Source of the DNA: Pseudalkalibacillus hwajinpoensis
Lineage (GTDB): Bacteria > Bacillota > Bacilli > Bacillales > Guptibacillaceae
Reading direction: 5' to 3'
Assembly (NCBI RefSeq): GCF_015234585.1
Contig: NZ_JADFCM010000008.1
Coordinates: forward strand, 1,240,001 to 1,304,000
Length of the DNA: 64,000 nucleotides
The notes beneath the pieces were generated by a model. It worked only from the letters and a program-made list of their open reading frames with translations. It was not told the DNA's origin and did no database searches. Positions within the stretch are counted from its first letter, which is position 1. Every line of letters starts with the position of its first letter. Positions 52,601 to 61,383 of the stretch are shown one piece after another. A program made the translations under genes and the position numbers.

Positions 52601-53343
52601 ACAGTGATGAAGCAAATCGGAAGGTTAATCAATATTCAAACACTTCATCTGAAAAGCTGATCAAACAGGAATTAACAGAACTTGTTCATTATATTCCTCA
52701 GCGTCTTTTTTATCGATTTAATGATTTCTTTAAGGAAGCCTTTAACCCATCGACTATTCAAGGGCGTGAAGGACTGCAACGTGCTTCAGAAACGCTGGTT
52801 GAGGATATTGAACAAGATTTATTACAGGAGCTCAGGGCAGCTTCTCTTCGAATCGATCGATTTATGAAGCGAGAAATTCAAAAGAGTGAGAAAGAAATAC
52901 AAAAGCTTATTCGAGAAATGCTATCTGATTTTCATTACAGCAGTCTACCTGATCGGGACATGGAAACCCCGCAGTTTGATGAGTCTCTTACCGCATGGAT
53001 AGCAGTTGACCATGTATTAAAGCAAGCTCGTAGCTCCTTTAAATCTTCGAAGCAATTTTTCGAACAGAGTGGAAGAGAGTCGCTTCATGAGATATTGAAA
53101 AGTGAGTTTCAACTACCTGTTAATAACTATTTGAAAACAGAACATAAAGTGATTGAAGAGACGGCTACGAAGTTCTTTGATCAATTAACTGTAGAAGTAA
53201 AAGGCGAAATGATGAAAGAAGTTACGTCATATGTGAAGGCCAGAACAACGATGCTAACAAGCGATATTTCAAAAGATTTCCTTGAAACAAAGCGAAATAA
53301 TGCTTTCGAAATTCAAACAAAGCTACTGTCGGAGGGAGAATAG
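49699..53343 (+). CDS. dynA: DynA, two-headed bacterial dynamin-like GTPase
   Basis: A 1214-residue protein (B. subtilis DynA 1193) formed by internal fusion of two dynamin units. The first P-loop is FSGHFSAGKSSLINALF near residue 60, with DTPGIDSTDEAH as G3 and VNQIDKH as G4. The second is GAFSAGKSSFANALIGEKIL near residue 620, with DTPGADSINARH. Long helical stalk regions follow each. DynA tethers and fuses membranes, aids membrane repair and protects against phage or pore-formers. The ATG at 49699 lies 9 bases after AAGAGGG. The sulfurtransferase gene follows after three bases, so they are co-transcribed. Confidence 0.96.
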   Translation: MERQRDIMKHDHQSHTKLKEDVLFERLALIEEELEASEASKIKQLIDKLLSGEQHFLFSGHFSAGKSSLINALFQSNLLPSSPIPASANTVRIRSGETGASVHFLNGKKMVFKAPYDIDQVKGYCLNGEEVERVELSAPSSLEEDVIFIDTPGIDSTDEAHRLSTESSMYLADVVFYVMDYNHVQSEVNYQFIRELYRQNKKIILIVNQIDKHHESEISFTSFQKSVVESFETWGMSLESFFFISLRDYDHPHNQFHQLKTYIEGLSRKTDEDKVKRIFNAARELLDDLNHVDAHNDEVEEAYEKMKNKLAFSKERVDLIDQEFQTEAAAIQKSAILMPYEVREAGRAYLESLQPDFKVGFVFRDKKTQQERAARYETFVAGLKEQVKSQLEWHYQQLLQQLVSTAGLKDVSSSLIDQPYEVDFSVIQEEANKGNGATGEAVLHYTENIAYRLKTQIKQQAEQRKDKLVDQVNFDHDRQAEELKQSFKSQIGEEDAETFLSELEAASENTEELWSILDGSRDEEARRAGDAFKKRYTQTEDVTIVESTKSDSGQQRKQQEPKEVVSPEGQTSLPDPEATSMALQRMADELEDLPGFDYTRQNLIKRANKLSEKSFTVALFGAFSAGKSSFANALIGEKILPSSPNPTTATLNRICPVTEDHAHKTAMIYYKSEGELLEDLNHSLSYFGEQAFSLRDCLQIISQGKLFKRESSATKPHALFLRAVLEGEAELAYLGKEREVTLDDYEDMVVNESKAAFVASISLYYDCTLTREGITLVDTPGADSINARHTGVAFQYMKAADAILYVTYYNHAFSKADREFLIQLGRVKDVFEMDKMFFLLNASDLAADEGELEIVLDHVTNQLQQYGIRYPALYPVSSLAGMLASEENVSEKEAKFLAALPEKLRQKGGLKRFESRFYHFIRKDLSKMAVESSLTELTSVMSEIERWIENFELNASEKEQQITELRNHSDEANRKVNQYSNTSSEKLIKQELTELVHYIPQRLFYRFNDFFKEAFNPSTIQGREGLQRASETLVEDIEQDLLQELRAASLRIDRFMKREIQKSEKEIQKLIREMLSDFHYSSLPDRDMETPQFDESLTAWIAVDHVLKQARSSFKSSKQFFEQSGRESLHEILKSEFQLPVNNYLKTEHKVIEETATKFFDQLTVEVKGEMMKEVTSYVKARTTMLTSDISKDFLETKRNNAFEIQTKLLSEGE

Positions 53344-53346
53344 GAA

Positions 53347-54162
53347 ATGAAGAATCTTGTTTCAATTGAATGGCTATCAGATCATTTGTATGATGAGCAA
53401 TTAGTGATTGTGGACTGTCAATTTGAACTTGGCAATCCAGAAAACGGTTATGCTTCCTATTTAAAAGGCCACATTCCAGGAGCGCAGTATGCTGATCTCG
53501 AAAAAGATTTATCTGGTGAAGTTGGAGAGCATGGTGGAAGACATCCTTTACCTGATCAAGAACAGCTCCAGACGCTCGTTGAAAGGCTAGGGATTGAGCA
53601 GGATTCGAAAGTGATCCTATACGACCATGAGTATGGTGCTATGGCAGCAAGATTATGGTTTCTACTCGGATTTGCTGGCCATAAAGCGCGTGCTGTTCTT
53701 GATGGGGGTCTCCAAGCTTGGAGAGGGGAGGGGCATAAACTTGAGACGAAAGTTCGTCAAGTAACTCCTTCATCGTATCCTATTAGTCTTGATAAATCGA
53801 TGATTGTTTCTATGAATGATGTGAAGCAGGCGCAGATAGAAGGGCGCACAATTATTGATTCGAGAGCAAGCGAGCGCTATTCTGGAGAGATAGAACCTAT
53901 TGATCCTAAAGCAGGTCATATACCAGGCGCTATCAATTACTTCTGGAAGAATAACCTTAATGAAAATAAAACATGGAAAGACCCTGAAGAGAGAGTAGGG
54001 GAGAAAGAGCATGGTCATGAACCCATTGTTTACTGTGGTTCTGGTGTGACTGCTTGTGTTAACCTGCTTGCTTTACAAGAGGCAGGGGTTCATGCAAAGC
54101 TTTATCCTGGAAGTTATAGTGACTGGATATCTTATGAAGAAAATCAAATTGAAACAAAATAA
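53347..54162 (+). CDS. two-domain sulfurtransferase (rhodanese family)
   Basis: A 271-residue protein with two rhodanese domains. The N-terminal one is non-catalytic (VILYDHEYGAMAARLWFLLG, with Asp at the Cys site). The C-terminal one has PIVYCGSGVTACVNLLALQ with the active Cys230. It also has GHIPGAINYFWKNNLNENKT and DSRASERYSGEIEPID. It transfers sulfur from thiosulfate or 3-mercaptopyruvate to a thiol acceptor. It starts three bases after dynA. Confidence 0.92.
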   Translation: MKNLVSIEWLSDHLYDEQLVIVDCQFELGNPENGYASYLKGHIPGAQYADLEKDLSGEVGEHGGRHPLPDQEQLQTLVERLGIEQDSKVILYDHEYGAMAARLWFLLGFAGHKARAVLDGGLQAWRGEGHKLETKVRQVTPSSYPISLDKSMIVSMNDVKQAQIEGRTIIDSRASERYSGEIEPIDPKAGHIPGAINYFWKNNLNENKTWKDPEERVGEKEHGHEPIVYCGSGVTACVNLLALQEAGVHAKLYPGSYSDWISYEENQIETK

Positions 54163-54164
54163 AC

Positions 54165-54196
54165 GAAACGCCAGCCCTTACGAGGGCTGGCGTTTA
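54165..54196. terminator. bidirectional terminator
   Basis: AAACGCCAGCCCT pairs with AGGGCTGGCGTTT around a short loop, between the sulfurtransferase gene and patA. Confidence 0.8.
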
Positions 54197-54202
54197 TTCA
54201 TT

Positions 54203-55360
54203 CTATCTAAGGGTGTGGATGAACTTTTCTAAGCGATCCATACCTTCTTTTAGTACATCAAGTTTATAAGCGAATGAAATTCTTACATAGCCTTCGCCAA
54301 GTGATGAAAAGGCGCTTCCTGGTACAACTGCTAAATTACCTTCTTTTGCGAGTTTCATTGCAAAGTCAAATGAAGATAAGCCGAACTCCTGAATGGAAGG
54401 CAAGATATAGAAAGCACCGTCAGGCTTGATTGGAGATAACCCCATACCAACTAATCGATCATAAACATAATTCATTCGTTCCTTGTAAGCAACTCGCATC
54501 TCAATCGAGTCTTGCAATCCATTCTGTAACGCTTCTAGAGCGGCGTACTGAGATACTGATGAAGCACAGGAGACATTATATTGGTGAACTTTCAAGATAT
54601 GCTGGCATAGTTCTACTGGGGCGAAGAGAAAGCCAATGCGCCATCCTGTCATAGCGTGAGATTTAGATAGACCATTGATTACGATCGTTTTATCACGCAT
54701 GCCATCAAATTGAGCGATCGAAGAATGATCACCTGAAAAGTTAAGCTCTGAATAAATTTCATCAGATAAAACAAAAATGTTTTTAGCTTTAAGTAAATCA
54801 GCAAGATCGGCTAATTCATCATAAGACATCGCAACACCAGTAGGGTTAGATGGGGAAGGTAGAATAATGCATTTTGTTCGCTCTGTTAGGGCATCTTCAA
54901 TTAGGTCGCGCGTCATTTTAAATCCGTTTTTAGTCGTATCGACGTGTACTGGAGTTGCTCCACATAATGTAATGATTGGCTCATAACCTGGATACACAGG
55001 ACCTGGCAAAATCACTTCGTCACCTTCAGTGAGAAGTGTTCGAAGTGTAACGTCAATTGCCTGACTTGCTCCTGAAGTGGTAATGATCTCAGATTCAGCT
55101 TGGTAGTTAAGATTGTATTTTGATTGTAGAAAATTAGCTGCTGCCTTTCGGAGTTCTAGGATGCCGGCATTATGAGTATACGTTGTTTTGTTTTCACTAA
55201 TAGCGGCTTGAGCTGCTTCCTTAATATGAGCTGGTGTCTCAAAATCAGGTTGGCCAATTGTTAATGAAATCATGTTCTCATAATCAGCTACCATATTAAA
55301 AAAAGTTCGAATCCCAGAAATCTCAATTTCCTTCACGCGAGGGTTTAATAAATGCTCCAT
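54203..55360 (-). CDS. patA: PatA, aromatic/N-acetyl-diaminopimelate-type aminotransferase
   Basis: A 385-residue fold-type I aminotransferase closely resembling B. subtilis PatA: EHLLNPRVKEIEISGIRTFF, ISLTIGQPDFETPAHIKEAA, GASQAIDVTLRTLLTEGDEV, PSPSNPTGVAMSYDE, and the PLP lysine in VINGLSKSHAMTGWRIGF. PatA transaminates N-acetyl-L-2-amino-6-oxopimelate in lysine/diaminopimelate synthesis. The ATG at 55360 (AAGGAAGACAGACCT before it) is preferred over the frame's earlier start at 55402, since PatA begins MEHLLNP. Confidence 0.93.
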   Translation of the reverse strand: MEHLLNPRVKEIEISGIRTFFNMVADYENMISLTIGQPDFETPAHIKEAAQAAISENKTTYTHNAGILELRKAAANFLQSKYNLNYQAESEIITTSGASQAIDVTLRTLLTEGDEVILPGPVYPGYEPIITLCGATPVHVDTTKNGFKMTRDLIEDALTERTKCIILPSPSNPTGVAMSYDELADLADLLKAKNIFVLSDEIYSELNFSGDHSSIAQFDGMRDKTIVINGLSKSHAMTGWRIGFLFAPVELCQHILKVHQYNVSCASSVSQYAALEALQNGLQDSIEMRVAYKERMNYVYDRLVGMGLSPIKPDGAFYILPSIQEFGLSSFDFAMKLAKEGNLAVVPGSAFSSLGEGYVRISFAYKLDVLKEGMDRLEKFIHTLR

Positions 55361-55707
55361 AGGTCTGTCTTCCTTTCCGTCTCTTCTTCTCATAAACATC
55401 ATTGTAGCATAATTTCTATATTATCGTCGAAATGAAGATGTTCTGTTGATAAAGACATGAAACCTCTGAAAATTCAAGTGTTGATAACTTTGGTAACTAT
55501 TGATAATATAGGCTTTCTGACACTTATCAACAGATGATTTCGTATACCCACCCCTGGTATATTTTAAATACATGGGGGTATAGGTGCCACAGGTGGGTTA
55601 CCCACAAAATTCTGTGGATAACCAATATTCAGATAATTTTCTTCTAAATTGGTCTTCGCTATCGTCTCAATAAAAAACAGATTCCCTATTAATAGGGAAT
55701 CTGTTTT
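55361..55707. other. intergenic region with DnaA-box cluster
   Basis: No gene is seen. It contains the patA promoter region, five DnaA-box-like 9-mers (separate entry) and a terminator for the PucR-family gene. Confidence 0.6.
55444..55621. repeat. cluster of DnaA-box-like sites
   Basis: One perfect DnaA box, TGTGGATAA (55613-55621), and four one-mismatch sites lie within 178 bp: TGTTGATAA (55444-55452), TGTTGATAA (55479-55487), TTATCAACA (55524-55532) and TTACCCACA (55598-55606). B. subtilis has several such clusters away from oriC that titrate DnaA or recruit it for gene control. No dnaA, dnaN or origin genes are near. Confidence 0.6.
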
Positions 55708-55711
55708 TTAA
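55672..55711 (-). terminator. terminator of the PucR-family gene
   Basis: AAAAACAGATTCCCTATT and AATAGGGAATCTGTTTTT form a perfect hairpin with T-runs, at the 3' end of the minus-strand regulator gene. Confidence 0.85.
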
Positions 55712-57159
55712 ATAGCTGGAAGAATGCAATCGGTCCGATAAGCAAGTAGAGCAAATTGAAGCTGCATGCGCTGATCATATGCGTATATATCAATACCGGT
55801 GAGCTTTTCTAATTGTTTGATTCGATAGTTTAGTGTATGCCTATGAATAAATAATTTATCAGCTGTACGGTTAATGACAAGGTTGTTTTCTAGAAAAGAT
55901 TCAAGTGTCTTCATTAGCTGAGCCTGGTGCTTTCGATCATAGTTAACTATTGGTGATAGAAGAGGTGAATAATAGGGTGAAAGATCTTCGCCATTTTCTT
56001 TTAATCGAATGAATAACTGATAAGCACCCAGGTCAGCGAAGGATAGACGATGTTCGTTTCGATATTTAGCAAATTGATGTGCAACCGTAGCTTCTTTAAG
56101 GGCTAGTTCAAGGTGTCGTATGCCTATTTTGGTCATGCTGAATCCAATGATAGAAGAGCTCGTTCCTTCCTTGAAGGGAATGGTGTCACCTAAGAGAAGC
56201 ACAACAATATGATCCATCTTCCTCTTTATTATACCTTTCGTTCTTGTTTCGATTAATTGCTGCTGACAGTCTTCCTCAAGTTTTGTAAGGTTAGATGATG
56301 AAAGAACTGCGATTGTATTAGAACCGGTTAGATCATAGCCCATTTCTTTGCTCTTTTTTAATATCAATTTCTCGTCTTCGTAGGATTGGGAGAATAAAAT
56401 ATCAAGAAAATCAGCTTCGATCTGAGATCTAGTATCTTCAATGATACGTAGTTTTAGAAATTCAATCGCAAAAATATTAGCCGCATGTTTTAAAGCAAGG
56501 TGATCGAGTGCAGTGAGTGGTGTTGGTTTCTTGATATGAATTGTTCCAATTGCTTTTCCTTCGGTTTTGATCGGATAGAATTCATCGGTAGAATCATTTT
56601 GATTCGTGAGATAAGTCTCTGCTAAAAGAGCATTATCCGCATGATAAATTGAAACAGTGCAGTTTAGTAGTTTCGATAGTGCATCAGTGATAGCTGAAAA
56701 GCCAGCATTTTTAATAACAAGTGACGTTAAGTCATCCTGAATACGCTGAGCCTGCGTAAGAATGGAAAGTTGTTTATTAACGAGCTGTTCCAAAATGCTT
56801 CTTGTAACCATTGAGAAATTCATCGTTCTCGGAATTTCAAGGAGAGGTAATCCGGTTCGGTTGGCCGCTTCGATCATCGCAATCGGAACCACGTCTAGAT
56901 AAAATCCAGTATGAATGGCAAGAGCAGAGAGCTGTCTGTTCGAAAGGGCATCAATGAGTTTCGCATAAGAATCGGATTTCTCGTGCCATCCGTATGCCGT
57001 CGTTATTAAAAACTCTCCTTCATGAAGCCGTGTCATATCTTCCATTACTTCCACGATTGTTAACCATTTAATATCTCGGTCAATTCCTTTTTTTCCAGCA
57101 ATTAATTTAATTCCACTCATCTCAGGTAGCTGTAAGGCTTCTCGAACTGATAGTCCCAT
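55708..57159 (-). CDS. PucR-family transcriptional regulator
   Basis: A 483-residue regulator. The N-terminal PucR domain (LSVREALQLPEMSGIKLIAG, FLITTAYGWHEKSDSYAKLI, ALAIHTGFYLDVVPIAMIEA) senses a metabolite. The C-terminal helix-turn-helix domain is typical (FLENNLVINRTADKLFIHRH then TLNYRIKQLEKLTGID). PucR-family proteins activate catabolic genes for purines, amino acids or similar nitrogen sources. It is divergent from yodT across 132 bases, so the lysine-degradation operon is the probable target (inference). Confidence 0.9.
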   Translation of the reverse strand: MGLSVREALQLPEMSGIKLIAGKKGIDRDIKWLTIVEVMEDMTRLHEGEFLITTAYGWHEKSDSYAKLIDALSNRQLSALAIHTGFYLDVVPIAMIEAANRTGLPLLEIPRTMNFSMVTRSILEQLVNKQLSILTQAQRIQDDLTSLVIKNAGFSAITDALSKLLNCTVSIYHADNALLAETYLTNQNDSTDEFYPIKTEGKAIGTIHIKKPTPLTALDHLALKHAANIFAIEFLKLRIIEDTRSQIEADFLDILFSQSYEDEKLILKKSKEMGYDLTGSNTIAVLSSSNLTKLEEDCQQQLIETRTKGIIKRKMDHIVVLLLGDTIPFKEGTSSSIIGFSMTKIGIRHLELALKEATVAHQFAKYRNEHRLSFADLGAYQLFIRLKENGEDLSPYYSPLLSPIVNYDRKHQAQLMKTLESFLENNLVINRTADKLFIHRHTLNYRIKQLEKLTGIDIYAYDQRMQLQFALLAYRTDCILPAI

Positions 57160-57291
57160 AGGCGTCCCTCCGTCTCTTCTTATCCAAAGCGTACAACAAA
57201 GTCAGAATTTTTTGTAGATGATGTGGGATAGAATTTTGGTTCATTTCAACATAGGCTATACATATAGACAAAAAAGTGAGGTGTCGATTAG

Positions 57292-58665
57292 GTGATAAGT
57301 AAAAGAACCCACTTAATAAAACCTTTATTAGGAATGGATTATGCCTTTATTTCTCATGGAAAAGGGATCTATTTATATGATGAGGATGGTCATGCGTTTA
57401 TTGATGGATGTTCAGGTGCTGTGACTGCAAATATCGGCCACGCCGTTCCTGAAATTAAGGAAGCGATGGTAAAGCAAGCCGATCAAGTATCGTTTGTTTA
57501 TCGCTCTCAGTTTACGAGTTCGTCTGCAGAGCTTCTTGCTGAAAGACTATGTCGCAATGCTCCAGGTGATCTGGACTGGGTGTTTTTTGTGAACAGCGGA
57601 TCAGAAGCATTAGAAACCGCTTTGAAAATAGCCGTTCAGTATTGGCAGGAACTGGGTCGACCAACGAAGAACAGAATCATATCGAGGTGGATGAGCTATC
57701 ACGGGATTACGATGGGTGCCCTTTCAATGTCCGGTCATGTCATACGTCGGAGTCGCTTTAGCGCGATGTTAGAACATTATCCAGAACTCTCTCCTCCTTA
57801 TTGTTACAGATGTTCCTACAATGAGCACTGTCCGAATTGTTCAAAGCACTATGCGCTAGAATTTGAAAAAACGATTCAAAGACTTGGGGCAGAAACGATT
57901 GCGGCGTTTGTTTGTGAACCTATCATTGGTGCAGCTGGGGGAGCGGTTGTACCACCTGATTCCTATTTTAAAGAAATGAAAGCCGTATGTGAGCGCTATG
58001 ATATTTTGTTTATTGCAGATGAAGTTATGACAGGAGTCGGGAGAACAGGGAAAATGTATGCAATGGAACATTGGGGTGTCGCACCAGATATATTAGCACT
58101 CGGAAAAGGAATGAGCGCAGGTTATACACCGATGGCAGCTACCCTTGTTTCTGATCGGATCATACTGGAAATTGAACGCGGATCCAAAGTTGTGCTCAGC
58201 GGTCATACGTTTAGTGCCAACCCACTCTCATCTGCTATATGTCTCGCTGTTCTTGACTATATAGAAGAAAATAATCTTGTGAAAAACGCCGAAGAAAAAG
58301 GAGATCTTCTCTTAAATGGATTAAAAGAGCTTCAATCGATTTATCCTTTTATTGGTGATGTAAGAGGTAAAGGGTTATTAACAGCCATTGAATTTGTTCA
58401 GGATCAACTGACGAAAGAGCCGTTCTTGCTACAGAATGAAGTAACAAATCGTTTTATCAGAAAATGCTATGACTCCGGTTTACTCGTTTACACGGCTGCT
58501 GGGGGATTGAATGGGATAGCGGGTGATGCAGTCATTGTGGCACCACCTCTAATCATTCAAGAAAATGAGGTTCATCTCCTTCTGAATAAGCTGAATCAAG
58601 CATTAGCTGAATTGGAGAAAGAGCTTATAATTGAAGGGATCTATAGTAGACGATCGATAAGCTGA
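57292..58665 (+). CDS. yodT: YodT, class III aminotransferase of the kam/yod locus
   Basis: A 457-residue PLP aminotransferase: SGAVTANIGHAVPEIKEAMV, VNSGSEALETALKIAVQYWQ, MSYHGITMGALSMSG, FVCEPIIGAAGGAVVPPDSY, IADEVMTGVGRTGKM and the PLP lysine in LALGKGMSAGY. A Cys-rich insertion YCYRCSYNEHCPNCSKHY, common in this subfamily, could bind a metal. In the locus it would transaminate the beta-lysine-derived intermediate. The GTG at 57292 follows GAGGTGTCGATTAG. First gene of yodT-S-R-Q. Confidence 0.92.
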   Translation: MISKRTHLIKPLLGMDYAFISHGKGIYLYDEDGHAFIDGCSGAVTANIGHAVPEIKEAMVKQADQVSFVYRSQFTSSSAELLAERLCRNAPGDLDWVFFVNSGSEALETALKIAVQYWQELGRPTKNRIISRWMSYHGITMGALSMSGHVIRRSRFSAMLEHYPELSPPYCYRCSYNEHCPNCSKHYALEFEKTIQRLGAETIAAFVCEPIIGAAGGAVVPPDSYFKEMKAVCERYDILFIADEVMTGVGRTGKMYAMEHWGVAPDILALGKGMSAGYTPMAATLVSDRIILEIERGSKVVLSGHTFSANPLSSAICLAVLDYIEENNLVKNAEEKGDLLLNGLKELQSIYPFIGDVRGKGLLTAIEFVQDQLTKEPFLLQNEVTNRFIRKCYDSGLLVYTAAGGLNGIAGDAVIVAPPLIIQENEVHLLLNKLNQALAELEKELIIEGIYSRRSIS

Positions 58666-58683
58666 CGAAAGGATGAGAAATCC

Positions 58684-59376
58684 GTGAGAAGTAAAAGATG
58701 CGCATTGTCAGAGCTCGATCTATTAAGAGATAACATGACGATAATGTGTGGTGGATTTGGTGGAGTAGGTTCACCTCCTACACTTATTCAATGGATTCTT
58801 GATTCTGGTATTAAGAATATAACGCTCATTTGTAACGATGCTGGCTTCCCGTGGATCGGACCTGGAAAGCTTGTCACTGAAAAAAGAGTTTCAACACTTA
58901 TTGCCTCTCATATTGGCTCAAATCCTGAAGCAGGAAAACAAATGCATAACGGAGAACTTACCGTTCAATTCTACCCGCAGGGAACGCTGGCAGAAAAGAT
59001 TCGCGCTGGGGGGATGGGGCTTGGTGGTATTTTAGTAGACGTAGGGCTTGGAACATCTATTGAACGCGGAAAGGAAAAGACAATCGTTCACGGTAAAGAA
59101 TATATGATTGAACCTGCTCTTACGGCAGATTTATCTATTATTGCCTGCAAACGTGCTGATCCATATGGAAATCTAATCTACGATCAAAGTGCACGAAACA
59201 CTAACCCGCTTGTCGCCCAAGCAGGTGATGTTACTATCGCTGAATCTGTTGAAATCGTACAAACAGGTGAGTTAGGTCCAGAGGAAATTATCACTCAAGG
59301 TGTTTTCGTTGATCACGTCATTGAAAGCAAGGGAGTTGATTGGAAATGGGTATGGGAGCTGAAGCGAGAAAGTTAA
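58684..59376 (+). CDS. yodS: YodS, 3-oxoacid-type CoA transferase subunit A
   Basis: A 230-residue alpha subunit of a family I CoA transferase: MCGGFGGVGSPPTLIQWILD (CoA-binding glycine loop), NPEAGKQMHNGELTVQFYPQ, GTLAEKIRAGGMGLGGILVD and PALTADLSIIACKRADPYGN. With YodR it would move CoA onto the acid intermediate of beta-lysine breakdown. The GTG start follows AAAGGATGAGAAATCC. Its 3' end overlaps the yodR frame. Confidence 0.93.
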   Translation: MRSKRCALSELDLLRDNMTIMCGGFGGVGSPPTLIQWILDSGIKNITLICNDAGFPWIGPGKLVTEKRVSTLIASHIGSNPEAGKQMHNGELTVQFYPQGTLAEKIRAGGMGLGGILVDVGLGTSIERGKEKTIVHGKEYMIEPALTADLSIIACKRADPYGNLIYDQSARNTNPLVAQAGDVTIAESVEIVQTGELGPEEIITQGVFVDHVIESKGVDWKWVWELKRES

Positions 59377-60008
59377 TTGCACAACGTGCTGCTCGTGAAG
59401 TCACGTACGGCATGATGGTTAATCTTGGGATCGGTATTCCTACGCTTGTAGCTGACTTTATTCCAAATTCCCTCGATGTCATGTTGCATACGGAAAATGG
59501 CATCTTAGGAATGGGGGGGAGTCCTGAGCAAGGTAAGGAAGATGGAAATCTATCTAACGCCGGGGGATATCCAGTTACCATTCAATCAGGTGCTTCATTT
59601 TTTGATAGTGCAGAAGCGTTTGGAATGGTTAGGAGGGGACATCTCGATTTAACGATTCTTGGCGCACTTGAAGTGAGTGGAAGAGGAGATATCGCTAATT
59701 GGATCGTACCTGGAAAACGAGTGCCTGGCATGGGTGGGGCTATTGATCTCGCTCAAAAAGCTAAAAAGGTGATTGTATTAATGAGTCATACGACAAAAGA
59801 TGGGCAGCCCAAAATTGTCAAAGAATGTTCCCTCCCTTTGACAGTAAAAGAAGGTGCACACATGATTATTACAGAGAGAGCTGTTATGCGAATCGATCAG
59901 GGAGAGCTTTTTCTTCTCGAAGTGATGCCTGGTTATTCTGTTGACGATGTAATAGGCGCTACTGAAGCGGATGTAAATGTTGATCATGTGGGGAGGCGGA
60001 CCTCATGA
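59346..60008 (+). CDS. yodR: YodR, 3-oxoacid-type CoA transferase subunit B
   Basis: A 220-residue beta subunit. It holds the catalytic Glu in LHTENGILGMGGSPEQGKED, VNLGIGIPTLVADFIPNSLD, GHLDLTILGALEVSGRGDIA, NWIVPGKRVPGMGGAIDLAQ and LFLLEVMPGYSVDDV. It overlaps yodS by 31 bases and yodQ by four. The ATG at 59346 lies 10 bases after AAGGGAG. A TTG at 59340 or ATG at 59352 is also possible. Confidence 0.93.
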   Translation: MGMGAEARKLIAQRAAREVTYGMMVNLGIGIPTLVADFIPNSLDVMLHTENGILGMGGSPEQGKEDGNLSNAGGYPVTIQSGASFFDSAEAFGMVRRGHLDLTILGALEVSGRGDIANWIVPGKRVPGMGGAIDLAQKAKKVIVLMSHTTKDGQPKIVKECSLPLTVKEGAHMIITERAVMRIDQGELFLLEVMPGYSVDDVIGATEADVNVDHVGRRTS

Positions 60009-61255
60009 AAGAAGAAATAAACAAATGGATGATGCTTCATCGGGATTATGGGATAGAAATGCTTCAACGCTTTGTTCGTTGTGATAGCGTACAAGGAAAC
60101 GAGGCAGATGTCCAAGAACTTGTTCAGTCAGAACTTCATCAACTCGGAATGAAAGTAGATCGGTTTACTCCTGGAGACGAAATCCTTAATCATCCTGCAT
60201 TTTGTGCGAATCGAACAGATTTTACACAAAGCCCTAATGTTGTAGGTGTGTGGAAAGGGAAGGGAGGCGGTCGTTCACTCATTTTGAACGGTCATATTGA
60301 CGTTGTCCCACCTGGAAATAGAAGTGACTGGGAGTTAGAACCTTATAGCGGGAAAGTAAAGAACGGAAGGTTATACGGTAGAGGGGCAACCGATATGAAA
60401 GGCGGAAATACGGCGATGCTGCTTGCCTTAAAATGCCTTAAAGACTTGGATCTTTCTCTAAATGGCGATCTGATATTTGAAAGTGTAGTGGAAGAAGAAA
60501 GTGGGGGAACAGGTACACTTGCGGCAATTGAACGAGGTTACCTTGCTGATGCCGCTCTTATTCCAGAGCCGACGAAGATGAAAGTGTTCCCTAAGCAGCA
60601 GGGATCAATGTGGTTTCGTATCACCGTATCAGGGCGCGGTGCACACGGTGGTACGCGTTATGAAGGAGTATCTGCTCTCGAGAAAAGCCTTTCGGTAATT
60701 AAAGCAATCCAATTATTAGAGGAACAGCGCAATAATCGGATTACAGACTCTTTATATGAAAACATTCCAATTCCTGTTCCGATAAATATAGGGAAAATTT
60801 CAGGTGGAGATTGGCCATCGTCTGTTCCAGATCAAGTAGTTTTAGAAGGAAGAATGGGTGTGATTCCTGGAGAAGAGCTTGAGGACGCAAAGCTTGACAT
60901 GCGCCGTGCCCTGGGAGCTATTGAAGATGATTGGTTAACGGATCATCCAGTTGAGATTGAGTGGTTTGGAGCAAGATGGCTGCCTGGAGAAGTTGATGAA
61001 GATCATCCGTTAGTGGGCGTGATTCGCCGTCATTACGAAGAAGTCACAGGGAAAGATCTCGTTATCGAAGCTTCTCCTTGGGGGACAGATGGGGGATTGC
61101 TACAAGAAGTAGGGAATACGCCATCGATTATTTTCGGTCCAGGAGAGACAGCGGTAGCGCATTTTGCAAATGAATACATCGAAATTGATCAAATGATGCT
61201 TGCGGCAGAACTTTTTGTGCACATCATTCTAGAATGGTGTGGCCAGTATAAGTAG
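60005..61255 (+). CDS. yodQ: YodQ, M20-family deacylase
   Basis: A 416-residue zinc amidohydrolase of the ArgE/DapE/ACY1 family: LILNGHIDVVPPGNRSDWEL (His and Asp ligands), YGRGATDMKGGNTAMLLALK, ESVVEEESGGTGTLAAIERG (catalytic Glu pair), GRGAHGGTRYEGVSALEKSL and IFGPGETAVAHFANEYIEID. In the pathway it would remove the acetyl group that YodP adds. It overlaps yodR by ATGA. Length is normal. Confidence 0.92.
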   Translation: MKEEINKWMMLHRDYGIEMLQRFVRCDSVQGNEADVQELVQSELHQLGMKVDRFTPGDEILNHPAFCANRTDFTQSPNVVGVWKGKGGGRSLILNGHIDVVPPGNRSDWELEPYSGKVKNGRLYGRGATDMKGGNTAMLLALKCLKDLDLSLNGDLIFESVVEEESGGTGTLAAIERGYLADAALIPEPTKMKVFPKQQGSMWFRITVSGRGAHGGTRYEGVSALEKSLSVIKAIQLLEEQRNNRITDSLYENIPIPVPINIGKISGGDWPSSVPDQVVLEGRMGVIPGEELEDAKLDMRRALGAIEDDWLTDHPVEIEWFGARWLPGEVDEDHPLVGVIRRHYEEVTGKDLVIEASPWGTDGGLLQEVGNTPSIIFGPGETAVAHFANEYIEIDQMMLAAELFVHIILEWCGQYK

Positions 61256-61383
61256 GAGCGGCTATGCCGTTCTTTTTCATGTGGTTCTTTCACTTTATAT
61301 TTCATAACATAGCTTACCTTTAGGAAGGAGTTTACAAAAGAAAGAAGAACTACTGATTTAAGACATGAATGAGGGGGAGGTTA

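Noticed and set aside
55444..55621. DnaA-box cluster as a replication origin
   Set aside because: No dnaA, dnaN, recF or rpmH is near and no A/T-rich unwinding element is evident, so a titration or control cluster is more likely.
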